From: Noviherbaspirillum sp. Root189
GTDB taxonomy: Bacteria > Pseudomonadota > Gammaproteobacteria > Burkholderiales > Burkholderiaceae_D
NCBI RefSeq assembly: GCF_001428545.1
Contig: NZ_LMHZ01000012.1
Span: forward strand, 186,546-250,545
DNA length: 64,000 bases
Reading direction: 5' to 3'
Below, piece after piece: positions 17,109 to 29,788 of the stretch. A model generated the notes under the pieces. It worked only from the letters and a program-made list of their open reading frames with translations. It ran no database searches and had not been told where the DNA came from. Position 1 is the stretch's first letter. Each line of letters starts with the position of its first letter. Position numbers and translations under genes: made by a program.

Positions 17109-18629
17109 ATGGACTTTAGCATAAAACCATTCGACGCAAAAACCGGACTTGCCGGTTTCAAGTCAGGCTGCATCGCCGTAGGCGTATTTGAAGATAAGAA
17201 ACTGTCGCAGGCCGCTCAGGCCCTGGATCGCAAGGGCCAGATCGCCGCGGCGCTGAAGTCCGGCGACATCACCGGCAAGCCGGGCTCGACCTTGCTGCTA
17301 CGCGGCCTGGACGGCATTGCCGCCGAGCGTATCCTGCTGGTCGGCCTGGGGGCGGATACCGAACTCTCCGACAAAACATTTGTCACTGCCTTGCAGGCAA
17401 CCGCCAAGGCGTTCTCGTCGATCGGTTCGGCGGACGCTGCCATTGCCCTGCCGCTGGACCAGGTCAAGAAGCGCGATACCGCCTGGGCCATTCGCTGCGC
17501 CATTCTGGCGGTGCGCGACGCCGAGTATCGCTATAGCGTGACCAAGAGCGAAAAAGAACCGCCTGCGCGCGGCGTCAAAAAGATTGCCTTTCTGAGCGCG
17601 GGTGCCGATGCCGCAGCCAAGAACGTGATTGCGCAAGGTATCGCCCTGGCCAACGGCGTCGACCTGGCCAAGGAACTCGGCAATCTTCCTCCCAATATCT
17701 GCACCCCGACTTACCTCGCCAATACGGCCAAGCAGCTGGGCAAGGATTTCGGCTTCGGGGTTGAAGTCCTCGAACGCAAGCAGCTCGAAGCCCTCAAGAT
17801 GGGCAGCTTCCTCTCCGTGACCAAAGGCAGTGACGAACCGCCGAAGTTCATCGTCATCAAGCACATGGGCGGCAAGGCGAAGGAAGCGCCTATAGTGCTC
17901 GTAGGCAAGGGTATCACCTTCGACACCGGCGGCATTTCACTCAAGCCGGGCGCCAACATGGACGAGATGAAGTACGACATGTGCGGGGCGGCATCGGTGC
18001 TCGGCACTTTCCGTGCGATCGGCGAGATGAACCTGAAGCTGAACGTCATCGGCGTCATCCCGACCTGCGAAAACATGCCATCCGGCCGCGCCTCCAAGCC
18101 GGGCGACATCGTCACGTCGATGTCCGGCCAGACCATTGAAATCCTGAATACCGATGCCGAAGGCCGCCTGATCCTGTGCGATGCGCTGACCTATGTCGAG
18201 CGCTTCAAGCCGGCGGCAGTGGTCGACATCGCAACCCTGACCGGCGCCTGCGTGACCGCACTTGGCCATCACAATACCGGCCTGTTCACGCGCCACGACG
18301 ATGATCACGACGGTCTGGCGGATGAATTGCTCACCGCGGGCAAGGTGTCCGGCGACACGGCATGGCGCATGCCGATCGAAGACGCGTATCAGGAACAGCT
18401 TAAGTCCAACTTTGCCGACATGGCCAACATCGGCGGTCCGCCAGGGGGCAGCATCACGGCGGCCTGCTTTCTGGAGCGTTACACCCGTAAATATCTGTGG
18501 GCTCACCTGGACATCGCGGGCACGGCCTGGAAAAGCGGCGCGGCCAAAGGTGCGACTGGGCGACCGGTTCCCCTGCTGACCACATTCCTGCTGAATCGCG
18601 CAAACGGTAACGGCAAGAAGGCTGCCTGA
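17109..18629 (+). CDS. pepA: leucyl aminopeptidase (M17)
   Basis: Cytosolic hexameric metallo-aminopeptidase that removes N-terminal residues from peptides. The 506-residue protein has a variable N-terminal domain (1–about 180) and the M17 catalytic domain with metal-ligand segments [16 protein letters not shown] and the signature [10 protein letters not shown]. The start at 17109 has AAGGAG at ideal spacing; the in-frame GTG at 17103 would overlap that site. E. coli PepA also binds DNA; nothing in this sequence speaks to that. Confidence 0.94.
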   Translation: MDFSIKPFDAKTGLAGFKSGCIAVGVFEDKKLSQAAQALDRKGQIAAALKSGDITGKPGSTLLLRGLDGIAAERILLVGLGADTELSDKTFVTALQATAKAFSSIGSADAAIALPLDQVKKRDTAWAIRCAILAVRDAEYRYSVTKSEKEPPARGVKKIAFLSAGADAAAKNVIAQGIALANGVDLAKELGNLPPNICTPTYLANTAKQLGKDFGFGVEVLERKQLEALKMGSFLSVTKGSDEPPKFIVIKHMGGKAKEAPIVLVGKGITFDTGGISLKPGANMDEMKYDMCGAASVLGTFRAIGEMNLKLNVIGVIPTCENMPSGRASKPGDIVTSMSGQTIEILNTDAEGRLILCDALTYVERFKPAAVVDIATLTGACVTALGHHNTGLFTRHDDDHDGLADELLTAGKVSGDTAWRMPIEDAYQEQLKSNFADMANIGGPPGGSITAACFLERYTRKYLWAHLDIAGTAWKSGAAKGATGRPVPLLTTFLLNRANGNGKKAA

Positions 18630-18758
18630 TAGGCGCTTGTCCGGACGTGTGAAAACGCGATCCGTATATCCGATCTGTCCGCTCCCGGCGCTGCCGGCAG
18701 CGGACATTATTTATTCTGAACGCGCGGGGCACCGCGCCGGTATTGAGAACACTCTGCT

Positions 18759-19523
18759 ATGAAACTTGTCACTTGGAACGTAAATTCCCTGAAAGTACGC
18801 TTGCCGCAGGTACTGCAATGGTTGGCCGAAAACCCTGTCGACGTTCTTTGCCTTCAGGAAACCAAGCTCACCGATGACAAGTTCCCTGTCGCGGAGATTG
18901 AAGCGGCGGGTTATCACGTGGTCTTCACAGGTCAGAAGACCTACAACGGGGTTGCCATCCTGTCGAAGCATCCGATGAGCGAAGTCGTCAAGAATAATCC
19001 CCGCTTCGAGGATGAGCAGCAGCGCATCATTGCTGCGACCATCGAAGGCGTACGCGTGGTCTGTGCCTACATCCCGAACGGACAGACGGTTGGGTCGGAT
19101 AAGTATCAGTACAAGCTGCGCTGGCTGGAAGCCTTGCACGACTGGCTGGCAGATGAATTGAAGACCTATGAGAGTCTTGCCTTGCTGGGCGACTACAACA
19201 TCGCACCGGACGATCGCGATGTGCATGATCCGGTCGCATGGCAGGGCCAGGTCCTGGTGTCCGAACTTGAGCGCGCGGCGTTCCAGCGGCTGATCGCTCT
19301 AGGCTTCAAGGATTCGTTCCGGCTATTCGAGCAGCCGGAAAAGATCTACAGCTGGTGGGATTATCGGATGATGGCCTTTCGGCGGAACATGGGATTAAGG
19401 ATCGACCATATCCTGCTGTCGCCGCCGCTGGCTGCACGGTGTACGGCGTGTGTGGTCGACAAGGTGCCGCGCAAGTGGGAACAGCCGTCGGATCATACGC
19501 CGGTGGTGGCGACGATTGAGTGA
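18759..19523 (+). CDS. xth: exodeoxyribonuclease III
   Basis: AP endonuclease and 3'-5' exonuclease of base-excision repair. The 254-residue protein matches the ExoIII/XthA family: WNVNSLKVRL at the N-terminus, LQETKL (catalytic Glu), GDYNIAPDDRDVHDP, and the C-terminal DHILLSPPL and SDHTPV. It stands alone between pepA and a repeat region. Confidence 0.93.
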   Translation: MKLVTWNVNSLKVRLPQVLQWLAENPVDVLCLQETKLTDDKFPVAEIEAAGYHVVFTGQKTYNGVAILSKHPMSEVVKNNPRFEDEQQRIIAATIEGVRVVCAYIPNGQTVGSDKYQYKLRWLEALHDWLADELKTYESLALLGDYNIAPDDRDVHDPVAWQGQVLVSELERAAFQRLIALGFKDSFRLFEQPEKIYSWWDYRMMAFRRNMGLRIDHILLSPPLAARCTACVVDKVPRKWEQPSDHTPVVATIE

Positions 19524-19589
19524 TGTAGGTTGGCGTGCTGTTGACGCACTAATTGAATCGTCCACGTACGTCGCGCAACCCGCTGCCGG

Positions 19590-19705
19590 CTCCTTCCCCT
19601 TCGCAGGGGGAAGGCTGGGATGGGGGTCAGGTGGTCGAACCAGCGCAGTCAGGCGATCAACCTTCACACCCCCATCCCAACCTTCCCCCTAGAAGGGGGA
19701 AGGAG
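19590..19705. repeat. REPIN-like pair of inverted dispersed repeats
   Basis: Two copies of a unit sit head to head: CTCCTTCCCCTTCGCAGG… (19590–19628) and its reverse complement (19652–19705). Each contains a C-rich/G-rich hairpin followed by a GGGATGGGGGT-type tail. The minus-strand copy is extended by GAAGGTTGATCGCC, also present in the third copy near 31.5 kb (GAAGGTCGATCGCC). The arms also place a strong hairpin between xth and prpE. Confidence 0.75.
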
Positions 19706-19729
19706 CCCTTCTCCTAAGCGCGACACTCC

Positions 19730-21622
19730 TTACGTCTGATCAGCCAACACCGCCCGAATCTGCTGCAACGACGTCGGATCCTCAATCGTCGTCAAATCCC
19801 CCGGGTCGCGGCCTTCGCAAATCGCCTGGATCGAGCGTCGCAATAATTTCCCCGACCGCGTCTTCGGCAACAGCGACACAAAATGCACACGCGCCGGACG
19901 CGCCACCGCACCCAACCGTTTGTCCACCACGGCCATCACCTCGGCTTCCAGCGCCTTCCGTGCTTCCGCGCTGGACAAGGCGTCGCCATTCTTCGGAATC
20001 GCAAACGCCACGGCGACCTGTCCCTTCAGCTTGTCCTCGACGCCCACCACCGCGACTTCCGACACATTCGGATGGCTGGAGATGCTCTCCTCGATTTCAC
20101 GCGTGCCGAGACGATGCCCGGCGACGTTGATCACGTCGTCCGTGCGACCCAGGATAAAGTAGTAACCATCCGCATCGCGAATCCCCCAGTCGAAGGTCGA
20201 ATAAACCTGTTCCTTGAAATTGGACCAGTAGGTTTTGACAAAACGTTCGTCGTCGCCATACACCGTCTGCATGCATCCCGGCGGCAACGGCCCCTCAATC
20301 ACCACAACGCCCTTCTCGTTCGGGCCGCATTCCACGCCGGTCGATTCGTTGATCAGCTTAACCTTGTAGCCGTACATCGGTACGCCGGGGCTGCCCAGGC
20401 GTGTCGCCTTGTTTTCCACGCCGCAGGCAACCGTCAGGATCGGCCAGCCGGTTTCGGTCTGCCAGTAGTTATCGATGATGGGCACGCCGAGTTCCGACGC
20501 GATCCACTCCGACGTCGTTTCATCAAGCGGCTCACCGGCCAGATACAAGGCCTTCAGTGAAGACAGGTCATATTTCTTCATGAATTCCGGTGGCTGCTTC
20601 TTCAGCACGCGCACCGCGGTCGGCGCGGAAAACATGCGCGTGACCTTGTACTTCTCGACGATGCTCCACCATATACCGGCATCGGGACGGATCGGCAAGC
20701 CTTCGTACAGAACAGTCGCCATGCCGGCGATCAACGGTCCGTACACGATGTAGGAGTGACCAACCACCCAGCCGATGTCCGACGTCGAAAAATAGGTTTC
20801 CCCCGGATTGCCGCAGAAAATATGCTTCATCGATGCGGCAAGGGCAACCGCATAACCGCCGACGTCACGCTGTACGCCTTTCGGCTTGCCGGTCGTGCCC
20901 GAGGTATAGAGAATGTAGGAAGTCTCATTCGATTCCAGCCAGGTCACCGGCACCTGTGCATGGAAATGCTGTTCACGCAACTCGGCATAGTCGACATCGC
21001 GCCCGGCTACCATGGTCGTCGGCACAAGACCGCGATTGACCATCAGCACATGCGCGGGTTTATGCTGCGCGTGATGGATAGCCTCATCCAGCAAGGGTTT
21101 GTAAGCCACCGCCTTGCCGGCGCGCGATCCGGCGTCGGCGGACACGATCAACGTTGGTTTCGCGTCATCGATGCGCGTGGCCAGGCTGTTGGAAGCGAAT
21201 CCGCCGAATACGACCGAATGAATCGCACCGATACGCGCGCACGCGAGCATCGCAAAAACCGCCTCCGCAACCATGGGCATATAGATCAGCACACGATCGC
21301 CCTTGCCCACGCCGAGAGACTGCATCATCGCCGCAGCGCGCATGACTTCTGTTTGCAATTCCTTGAAGCTATAGACCTTTTCCGTGCCGGTTTCAGTCGA
21401 GATGGCGATCAGCGCTGGCTTGTCAGCCTGCATCGCCACCCAGCGATCGACCGCGTTATGGCACAGATTGGTTTTGCCGCCGACAAACCATTTGGTAAAT
21501 GGCGGATTGGCGTAATCCAGTACCTGGGTGTAGGGCTCATTCCAGTCGATTCGCTTGGCCTCCCTGTCCCAGAATGCCTGTGGATCGGTGATCGACTGCT
21601 GGTAGAAATCCGGGAAGTTCAT
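19730..21622 (-). CDS. prpE: propionyl-CoA synthetase
   Basis: Activates propionate to propionyl-CoA with ATP. The 630-residue acyl-adenylate enzyme has the ACS N-terminus with FWDREAKRIDWNEPY, the P-loop TSGTTGKPKG, the TETGWP motif, and the C-terminal KTRSGKLLRR with the catalytic, acetylatable Lys. Overall resemblance is to PrpE rather than acetyl-CoA synthetase, and it is the last gene of the prp cluster. The ATG follows AGGAG. A 165-base gap with a CCCTGCG/CGCAGGG hairpin (21646–21663) separates it from prpD. Confidence 0.93.
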   Translation of the reverse strand: MNFPDFYQQSITDPQAFWDREAKRIDWNEPYTQVLDYANPPFTKWFVGGKTNLCHNAVDRWVAMQADKPALIAISTETGTEKVYSFKELQTEVMRAAAMMQSLGVGKGDRVLIYMPMVAEAVFAMLACARIGAIHSVVFGGFASNSLATRIDDAKPTLIVSADAGSRAGKAVAYKPLLDEAIHHAQHKPAHVLMVNRGLVPTTMVAGRDVDYAELREQHFHAQVPVTWLESNETSYILYTSGTTGKPKGVQRDVGGYAVALAASMKHIFCGNPGETYFSTSDIGWVVGHSYIVYGPLIAGMATVLYEGLPIRPDAGIWWSIVEKYKVTRMFSAPTAVRVLKKQPPEFMKKYDLSSLKALYLAGEPLDETTSEWIASELGVPIIDNYWQTETGWPILTVACGVENKATRLGSPGVPMYGYKVKLINESTGVECGPNEKGVVVIEGPLPPGCMQTVYGDDERFVKTYWSNFKEQVYSTFDWGIRDADGYYFILGRTDDVINVAGHRLGTREIEESISSHPNVSEVAVVGVEDKLKGQVAVAFAIPKNGDALSSAEARKALEAEVMAVVDKRLGAVARPARVHFVSLLPKTRSGKLLRRSIQAICEGRDPGDLTTIEDPTSLQQIRAVLADQT

Positions 21623-21718
21623 GGCGTCTCCTATCTGAATGATATCCCTGCGTCATCGCAGGGCATAAGCAATTCTTTTTTGTAATTCAACCTTGAAGTC
21701 CAAGTATGGGACTGCTGT

Positions 21719-21738
21719 CTTACTAAGTACTTACTAAG
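21719..21738. repeat. direct repeat CTTACTAAG x2 between prpD and prpE
   Basis: CTTACTAAG occurs at 21719–21727 and 21730–21738, an 11-base period (one helical turn), about 100 bases upstream of prpE. It could be a protein site for a separate prpE promoter; nothing else supports this. Confidence 0.4.
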
Positions 21739-21787
21739 CACTGACGCGCCATGCGCGCGAAGCGAAAACGCAGGAAAAAATCGAAGC

Positions 21788-23242
21788 TCAGATGACGTAC
21801 AGGTCCACGTAGTCATTCACTGGCATCGCTTCCAGTGTCGCCTGGTCCAGTGACACATCGAGAATCGCCTTCTGCTGCTTCGTCGGAAACCTGCGCGCCA
21901 AGTTAGTCCTGAACTTCGCTTCCAGCAGTGGGATGCCCTCCTTGCGCCGGCGTGCATGTCCGATGGGATACTCGACGACAACTTCATCCAGTACTTCGCC
22001 AGTAGTGAGTTCGACTGTCAACGCATTCGCAATCGACCGTTTGAAGGGATCGTGATAATCGATGGTGAACAACGGATCTTCCACGCATACGATCTTGTCG
22101 CGCAATGTGTCAATGCGTGGATCCACGGCGACGTCATCCTCATAATCGGCTGCGGTAAGGTGGCCGTAGAGCAGCGGTACGGCCACCATGTACTGGATGC
22201 AGTGGTCACGGTCGGCCGGGTTGTTCAGCGGTCCCTTCTTGTCGATGATGCGAATGCAGGCTTCGTGTGTGCGGATGGTGATCTTTTTGATGTCTTCTGC
22301 CGACTTGCCGATCTTCTTCAATGCGGCATGCAGAGTCATTGCCGCTTCCACCGCTGTCTGGGCGTGGAACTCGGCCGGAAAGGAAATTTTGAACAACACA
22401 TTTTCCATCACGTAGCTGCCATAGGGCCGCTGGAAATGGAAGGGTTTACCGTCGAACAGCACATCGTAGAAACCCCAGTCCCTGGCGGTCAGTACGGACG
22501 GATATCCCATCTCGCCGGTCTTCGCCATCAGCGCCAGTCGCACGGCACGCGCGGTGGCATCGCCCGCTGCCCATGATTTGCGCGAACCGGTATTGGGCGC
22601 ATGACGATAGGTACGCAGCGATTGACCGTCGACCCACGCGAGCGATACGGCATTGAGGATTTCTTCGCGCGTCAGGCCGAGCATCTGCGCAACGACAGCA
22701 GTCGATGCCACCTTGACCAGCACGACATGATCGAGACCGACTTTGTTGAAGGAATTTTCGAGTGCGATGCAGCCCTGAATTTCGTGCGCCTTGATCATGC
22801 CGGTCAGCACCTTTTTCATGACCAGCGGCCGTTTTCCTGTCGCCACCGCATTGCGCGACAGCCAGTCGGCCACCGCCAGAATGCCGCCGAGATTATCCGA
22901 AGGATGTCCCCATTCGGCGGCGAGCCAGGTGTCGTTGAAATCCAGCCAGCGGATCATCGTGCCGATGTTGAACGCGGCTTGCACCGGATCAAGCTGGAAC
23001 TGCGTACCGGGTACACGGGCCCCGTTGGGAACGATCGTGCCAAGCACAACCGGACCGAGAAGCTTGGTGCAGGCCGGGTATTCCAGCGCTTCAAGACCGC
23101 AACCCAAGGTATCGATCAGGCAGTTGCGTGCGGTTTCGTAGGCCAGATCGGAGCCGACCCGGTAATCCAGTACGTAATCGACGATATCGATCAGGACCTT
23201 GTCCCAACTGGGGCGCGTGGCTGATGTCATGGCGGTCGTCAT
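21788..23242 (-). CDS. prpD: 2-methylcitrate dehydratase (MmgE/PrpD family)
   Basis: Family member that dehydrates 2-methylcitrate. The 484-residue protein shows the PrpD pattern: [41 protein letters not shown] near residues 92–118, and the C-terminal [11 protein letters not shown]. AcnD and PrpF nearby can perform the same net step together, so the operon carries two routes to 2-methylisocitrate. Starts at 23242 and 23230 are both possible; neither has a strong ribosome binding site. Confidence 0.92.
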   Translation of the reverse strand: MTTAMTSATRPSWDKVLIDIVDYVLDYRVGSDLAYETARNCLIDTLGCGLEALEYPACTKLLGPVVLGTIVPNGARVPGTQFQLDPVQAAFNIGTMIRWLDFNDTWLAAEWGHPSDNLGGILAVADWLSRNAVATGKRPLVMKKVLTGMIKAHEIQGCIALENSFNKVGLDHVVLVKVASTAVVAQMLGLTREEILNAVSLAWVDGQSLRTYRHAPNTGSRKSWAAGDATARAVRLALMAKTGEMGYPSVLTARDWGFYDVLFDGKPFHFQRPYGSYVMENVLFKISFPAEFHAQTAVEAAMTLHAALKKIGKSAEDIKKITIRTHEACIRIIDKKGPLNNPADRDHCIQYMVAVPLLYGHLTAADYEDDVAVDPRIDTLRDKIVCVEDPLFTIDYHDPFKRSIANALTVELTTGEVLDEVVVEYPIGHARRRKEGIPLLEAKFRTNLARRFPTKQQKAILDVSLDQATLEAMPVNDYVDLYVI

Positions 23243-23372
23243 GGCAAGTGAGGTGCAGTAGTCAACAGCATGATTCCTCCGTATCCGTTGGCACGGCGCT
23301 CGATTGCCCTGCGCCCCAACCCGCTTTCAAACCGGCATCAAAACATTAATACATCACAACATCAGAACCTTA

Positions 23373-23489
23373 TACCAATCCCAACCCATAACGCACCATG
23401 AGATCGCGTCTTTTTCCGCCTGCCTGCGTTGCACTCGTCGTCAATAGCTCGCTATTGACTCCTCTCACGTTATAGCTTGGGATTGGTAT
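23373..23489. mobile_element. MITE-like element inside the prp operon
   Basis: Terminal inverted repeats ATACCAATCCCAA (23373–23385) and TTGGGATTGGTAT (23477–23489), continued after a 3-base interruption by ATAACG/CGTTAT. The interior has a perfect hairpin GTCAATAGC-TC-GCTATTGAC (23440–23459). If the ends are read as TACCAATC…GATTGGTA, both sides are flanked by TTA, a possible 3-bp target duplication. It codes for nothing. The outer TTA on the right (23489–23491) is also the prpF stop codon. Confidence 0.75.
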
Positions 23490-24679
23490 TAGAACGCGTC
23501 GCCGGGCACGCGCACCCAACCTTCCATCAGCACGCGTGCGCTGCGGCTCATGATGGCTTTGGTCACGCTCCAGTCGCCGTCGACCTGCGTGGCTTCGGCA
23601 CCGACCCGCAGCGTGCCGGAGGGATGTCCAAAGCGTACTGCGGTGCGCGGCCCGCCACCGGCGGCAAGGTTCACCAGCGTGCCGGGTATCGCCGCCGCGG
23701 TGCCGATCGCGACCGCAGCCGTACCCATCATCGCATGATGCAGCTTGCCCATGGACAGCGCACGTACCAGCAGATCGACATCGTCGGCCGTGACCTTCTT
23801 GCCGCTGGAAGCAACATAATCGGCCGGTTTGGCAACAAACGCAACCTTCGGCGTGTGCTGGCGCGTGGCGGCTTCATCGACGTTCTTGATGAGGCCCATG
23901 CGCACCGCGCCATAAGCACGGATCGTCTCGAACATGGCCAGGGCCTTGAGATCGCTGTTGATGGCGTCCTGCAATTCGGTGCCTGTGTAGCCGATCGCTT
24001 CCGCGTTCACGAAGATGGTCGGGATGCCCGCATTGATCATGGTGGCCTTGAGCGTGCCGATGCCGGGAACCTCGAGGTCATCGACCAGATTGCCTGTCGG
24101 GAACATCGCACCGCCGGCACCCTCTTCTTCAGCGGCCGGATCCATGAATTCCAATTGCACTTCCGCAGCCGGGAAAGTAACCCCGTCGAGTTCAAAGTCA
24201 CCGGTTTCCTGCACCGCGCCATTGGTCATGGGTACATGCGCAATGATGGTCTTGCTGATGTTGGCCTGCCAGATACGCACGGTTGCCATGCCATCTTTCG
24301 GAATGCGGCTGGCATCGATCAACCCATTGCTGATGGCGAACGGTCCGATCGCCGACGAGAGGTTGCCGCAGTTGCCGCTCCAGTCGACAAATGGCTTGTC
24401 GATGGAAACCTGGCCGAACAGATAATCGACATCGTGATCGGGTCTGCTGCTTTTTGCGACGATGACAGCCTTGCTTGTACTCGATGTGGCAGCGCCCATC
24501 CCGTCGATCTGCTTGCCGTACGGGTCGGGACTGCCGATCACGCGCAGTAGCAGCGCATCGCGTGCCGCGCCGGGTACCTGTGCGGCTTCGGGCAAATCCT
24601 GCAGACGGAAGAACACGCCTTTGCTGGTGCCGCCACGCATGTAGGTGGCGGGAATTTTAATCTGGGATACGTGGGCCAT
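23489..24679 (-). CDS. prpF: 2-methylaconitate cis-trans isomerase PrpF
   Basis: Isomerises the 2-methylaconitate made by AcnD so it can be rehydrated to methylisocitrate. The 396-residue protein has the PrpF start IPATYMRGGTSKGVFF, containing the conserved Lys, plus DVDYLFGQV and SGNCGNLSSAIGP. The start at 24679 fits the family N-terminus and has AAGGA upstream; an in-frame start at 24724 is unlikely. Its TAA stop coincides with the edge of the MITE-like element. Confidence 0.91.
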   Translation of the reverse strand: MAHVSQIKIPATYMRGGTSKGVFFRLQDLPEAAQVPGAARDALLLRVIGSPDPYGKQIDGMGAATSSTSKAVIVAKSSRPDHDVDYLFGQVSIDKPFVDWSGNCGNLSSAIGPFAISNGLIDASRIPKDGMATVRIWQANISKTIIAHVPMTNGAVQETGDFELDGVTFPAAEVQLEFMDPAAEEEGAGGAMFPTGNLVDDLEVPGIGTLKATMINAGIPTIFVNAEAIGYTGTELQDAINSDLKALAMFETIRAYGAVRMGLIKNVDEAATRQHTPKVAFVAKPADYVASSGKKVTADDVDLLVRALSMGKLHHAMMGTAAVAIGTAAAIPGTLVNLAAGGGPRTAVRFGHPSGTLRVGAEATQVDGDWSVTKAIMSRSARVLMEGWVRVPGDAF

Positions 24680-24702
24680 GGGAGTGTTGTCCTTGTGAAT
24701 CC

Positions 24703-24745
24703 GGGTGATATCGATCGATATCAATCATTACCATCGATATCACCC
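24703..24745. repeat. GATATCGAT palindrome cluster upstream of prpF
   Basis: A perfect 16-base palindrome GATATCGATCGATATC (24707–24722) is followed by a further ATCGATATC, so GGGTGATATCGAT (24703–24715) and ATCGATATCACCC (24733–24745) also form a 13-bp inverted repeat. It lies 24–66 bases before the prpF ATG. It could be an operator or a leader hairpin affecting prpF translation. Confidence 0.6.
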
Positions 24746-24759
24746 TTTGCAAAACCGTA

Positions 24760-24800
24760 GAGGTGCGCTTCGCATGCCGGCATGACTGCAAGCGCACCTC
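24760..24800. repeat. 11-bp inverted repeat between acnD and prpF
   Basis: GAGGTGCGCTT (24760–24770) and AAGCGCACCTC (24790–24800) form a stable stem just after the acnD stop. There is no T-run, so it is more likely an RNA-processing or stabilising hairpin within the operon than a terminator. Confidence 0.6.
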
Positions 24801-24816
24801 AGTTAACCGGCAGGTT

Positions 24817-27429
<2,613 letters not shown>

Positions 27430-27456
27430 GGATCAGTAAAGAAAGGAGTCACGGTG

Positions 27457-27481
27457 TAGAGGATGTCTCGGACACCCTCTA
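27457..27481. repeat. intercistronic hairpin between prpC and acnD
   Basis: TAGAGG-A-TGTC / GACA-C-CCTCTA with a TCG loop, in the 66-base gap between the prpC stop and the acnD start. No U-run on the transcribed (minus) strand directly follows, so processing or mRNA stability seems likelier than termination. Confidence 0.5.
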
Positions 27482-27495
27482 TGCTTTATTTTGCT

Positions 27496-28650
27496 TTATT
27501 TGCGTTCCTGGATCGGCACAAACTTCAGGTCTTCCGGACCGACGTAGTTGGCGCTCGGACGGATGATCTTGTTGTCGATGCGCTGCTCGATGATGTGTGC
27601 AGCCCAGCCGGAAGTACGCGAAATCACAAACAGCGGTGTGAACATCGCTGTCGGCACGCCCATCATGTGATAGGACACGGCGGAGAACCAGTCGAGGTTG
27701 GGGAACATCTTCTTGACGTCCCACATCACGGTTTCAAGACGCTCCGCAATGTCGAACATCTTGGTTGAACCGGCTTCGGTGGAGAGGTTATGCGCGACTT
27801 CCTTGATGACCTTGTTGCGCGGATCGGAAATGGTGTACACCGGATGGCCGAAGCCGATGATGACTTCCTTGTTCTCGACACGGCGGCGGATGTCGGCTTC
27901 CGCTTCGTCGGGATTGTCGTAACGTTTCTGGATTTCGAAGGCGACTTCATTGGCGCCGCCATGCTTGGGGCCGCGCAATGCGCCGATCGCGCCAGTGATG
28001 GCCGAGTACATGTCGGAGCCCGTGCCGGCGACGACGCGACCGGTAAACGTCGACGCATTGAATTCATGTTCCGCATACAGGATCAGCGAAGTGTGCATCG
28101 CCTTTTCCCATGTTGCCGAGGGCTTCTTGCCATGCAGCAGATGCAGGAAGTGGCCGCCGATGGAGTCGTCGTCGGTTTCGACTTCGATACGCTTGCCGTT
28201 GTGGCTATAGTGGTACCAGTACAGCAGCATCGAACCCAGTGATGCCATCAGGCGGTCAGCGATGTCACGCGCGCCCGGCGTGTTGTGGTCGTCTTTCTCC
28301 GGCAGTACACAGCCGAGCACCGATACGCCGGTACGCATCACATCCATCGGGTGCGAGGACGCCGGTAGTGTTTCGAGTGCCGCCTTGACGTTGGCCGGCA
28401 GGCCGCGCAGCATTTTCAGCTTGGCCTTGTAGCCTTTGAGTTCGGCGACATTGGGCAGTTTTCCGTGCACCAGCAGATAGGCAATTTCTTCAAATTCGCA
28501 GGTGTCCGCGACGTCCAGAATGTCATAGCCGCGATAGTGCAAATCGTTACCGGTTTTACCCACTGTGCAGAGGGCGGTATTGCCGGCGGTCACGCCGGAA
28601 AGGGCAACCGATTTTTTTGGCTTGAAGCCGGCGGCTTGTTGTTCGCTCAT
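27496..28650 (-). CDS. prpC: 2-methylcitrate synthase
   Basis: Condenses propionyl-CoA with oxaloacetate. The 384-residue citrate-synthase-fold protein contains HGGANE and [13 protein letters not shown], with catalytic His residues, and a C-terminal RTSGWAAHI element. Its size and operon position fit methylcitrate synthase rather than the TCA enzyme GltA. The ATG at 28650 has AGGAG 6 bases upstream; the preceding in-frame TTG is less likely. Confidence 0.93.
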   Translation of the reverse strand: MSEQQAAGFKPKKSVALSGVTAGNTALCTVGKTGNDLHYRGYDILDVADTCEFEEIAYLLVHGKLPNVAELKGYKAKLKMLRGLPANVKAALETLPASSHPMDVMRTGVSVLGCVLPEKDDHNTPGARDIADRLMASLGSMLLYWYHYSHNGKRIEVETDDDSIGGHFLHLLHGKKPSATWEKAMHTSLILYAEHEFNASTFTGRVVAGTGSDMYSAITGAIGALRGPKHGGANEVAFEIQKRYDNPDEAEADIRRRVENKEVIIGFGHPVYTISDPRNKVIKEVAHNLSTEAGSTKMFDIAERLETVMWDVKKMFPNLDWFSAVSYHMMGVPTAMFTPLFVISRTSGWAAHIIEQRIDNKIIRPSANYVGPEDLKFVPIQERK

Positions 28651-28689
28651 CAAAGTCTCCTGGTAAAAATAAGATACGTGGAATGCGGA

Positions 28690-29580
28690 TTACTTGGCTT
28701 TTTGCTGGGCAAACAAGGCATCCAGCTTTTGCTCGAAATCGTGATAGTTGATGCGGTCATACAGTTCCATCCGCGTCTGCATGGTGTCGACTACATTCTT
28801 TTGCGTGCCTTCGCGGCGGATCGCGTTATACACGTTTTCCGCGGCCTTGTTCATCGCGCGGAATGCGGACAGCGGATACAGCACGAGGCCGACATCAACA
28901 CTCTTTAATTCCTCGACCGTGTACAGCGGGGTCGCGCCGAACTCGGTGATGTTGGCCAGCACCGGCACCTTCACCGCGTCGGCAAAGGTCTTGTACATCT
29001 CGAGCTTGGTGATGGCTTCCGGAAAGATCATGTCGGCGCCCGCTTCGACACAAGCCTGTGCGCGGTCAAGCGCGGCTTCCAGGCCTTCCACGGCCAGCGC
29101 GTCGGTACGCGCCATGATCACGAAATTTTCATCGGTACGTGCATCGACGGCTGCCTTGATGCGATCGACCATTTCCTGCTTGCTGACGATTTCCTTGTTC
29201 GGGCGATGACCGCAACGCTTGGCGCCAACCTGGTCTTCGATATGCATCGCCGCTGCACCGAACTTGATCATCGACTTGACGGTACGCGCCACATTGAAGG
29301 CCGATGAGCCGAAGCCGGTGTCGACGTCAACCAGCAGAGGCAGGTCGCAGACGTCCGTGATGCGGCGGACATCGGTCAGTACGTCGTCAAGATTGGAAAT
29401 GCCGAGGTCGGGCAGGCCGAGCGAACCGGCTGCTACGCCGCCGCCCGACAGATAAATGGCGCGATAGCCGGCACGTTTGGCCAGCAACGCGTGGTTGGCG
29501 TTGATGGCGCCGACAACCTGCAGCGGGGATTCTTCGCGTACTGCCTGACGAAAGGCGGCTCCTGCGGATTGGACTGTCAT
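28690..29580 (-). CDS. prpB: 2-methylisocitrate lyase
   Basis: Cleaves 2-methylisocitrate to pyruvate and succinate, closing the methylcitrate cycle. The 296-residue protein belongs to the isocitrate lyase/PEP mutase family, with the catalytic-loop motif KRCGH in [15 protein letters not shown], plus DVDTGFG and ARTDA. It is the first gene of the operon, 48 bases downstream of the sigma-54 promoter, with AAGGTG as ribosome binding site. Confidence 0.94.
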   Translation of the reverse strand: MTVQSAGAAFRQAVREESPLQVVGAINANHALLAKRAGYRAIYLSGGGVAAGSLGLPDLGISNLDDVLTDVRRITDVCDLPLLVDVDTGFGSSAFNVARTVKSMIKFGAAAMHIEDQVGAKRCGHRPNKEIVSKQEMVDRIKAAVDARTDENFVIMARTDALAVEGLEAALDRAQACVEAGADMIFPEAITKLEMYKTFADAVKVPVLANITEFGATPLYTVEELKSVDVGLVLYPLSAFRAMNKAAENVYNAIRREGTQKNVVDTMQTRMELYDRINYHDFEQKLDALFAQQKAK

Positions 29581-29628
29581 GTATTCACCTTGTTGGATGT
29601 TTCAACGAATTGCATTCCGGGTCTTTAT

Positions 29629-29644
29629 TGCAATCGGTGTGCCA
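29629..29644 (-). promoter_or_regulatory. sigma-54 (-24/-12) promoter of the prp operon
   Basis: The minus strand reads TGGCACACCGATTGCA, an exact match to the TGGCAC-N5-TTGCA core with GG and GC at the correct spacing. It lies 48 bases before the prpB ATG and faces prpR, which encodes a sigma-54 activator. Confidence 0.88.
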
Positions 29645-29728
29645 TACGGGAAGTTTCTGGGGTCTATCGAAGATGTTCTATACAGATCAATGACTTAGCC
29701 AAACATGTTATCAAAACATTCTATCCAG

Positions 29729-29788
29729 TGTTTCACCAATAGGTTCAAGCTGCGTTACACTTGAAACATTGAAACAAGAGGTGAAACA
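29729..29788. promoter_or_regulatory. PrpR operator cluster (TGTTTCA / TGAAACA)
   Basis: TGTTTCA at 29729–29735 and TGAAACA at 29762–29768, 29770–29776 and 29782–29788 form inverted and direct arrays 85–160 bases upstream of the sigma-54 promoter; the last overlaps the prpR start codon by one base. A further TGTTTCA lies at 29598–29604 in the prpB leader. PrpR sites in other bacteria contain this half-site, so activation plus autoregulation is likely. Confidence 0.7.
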
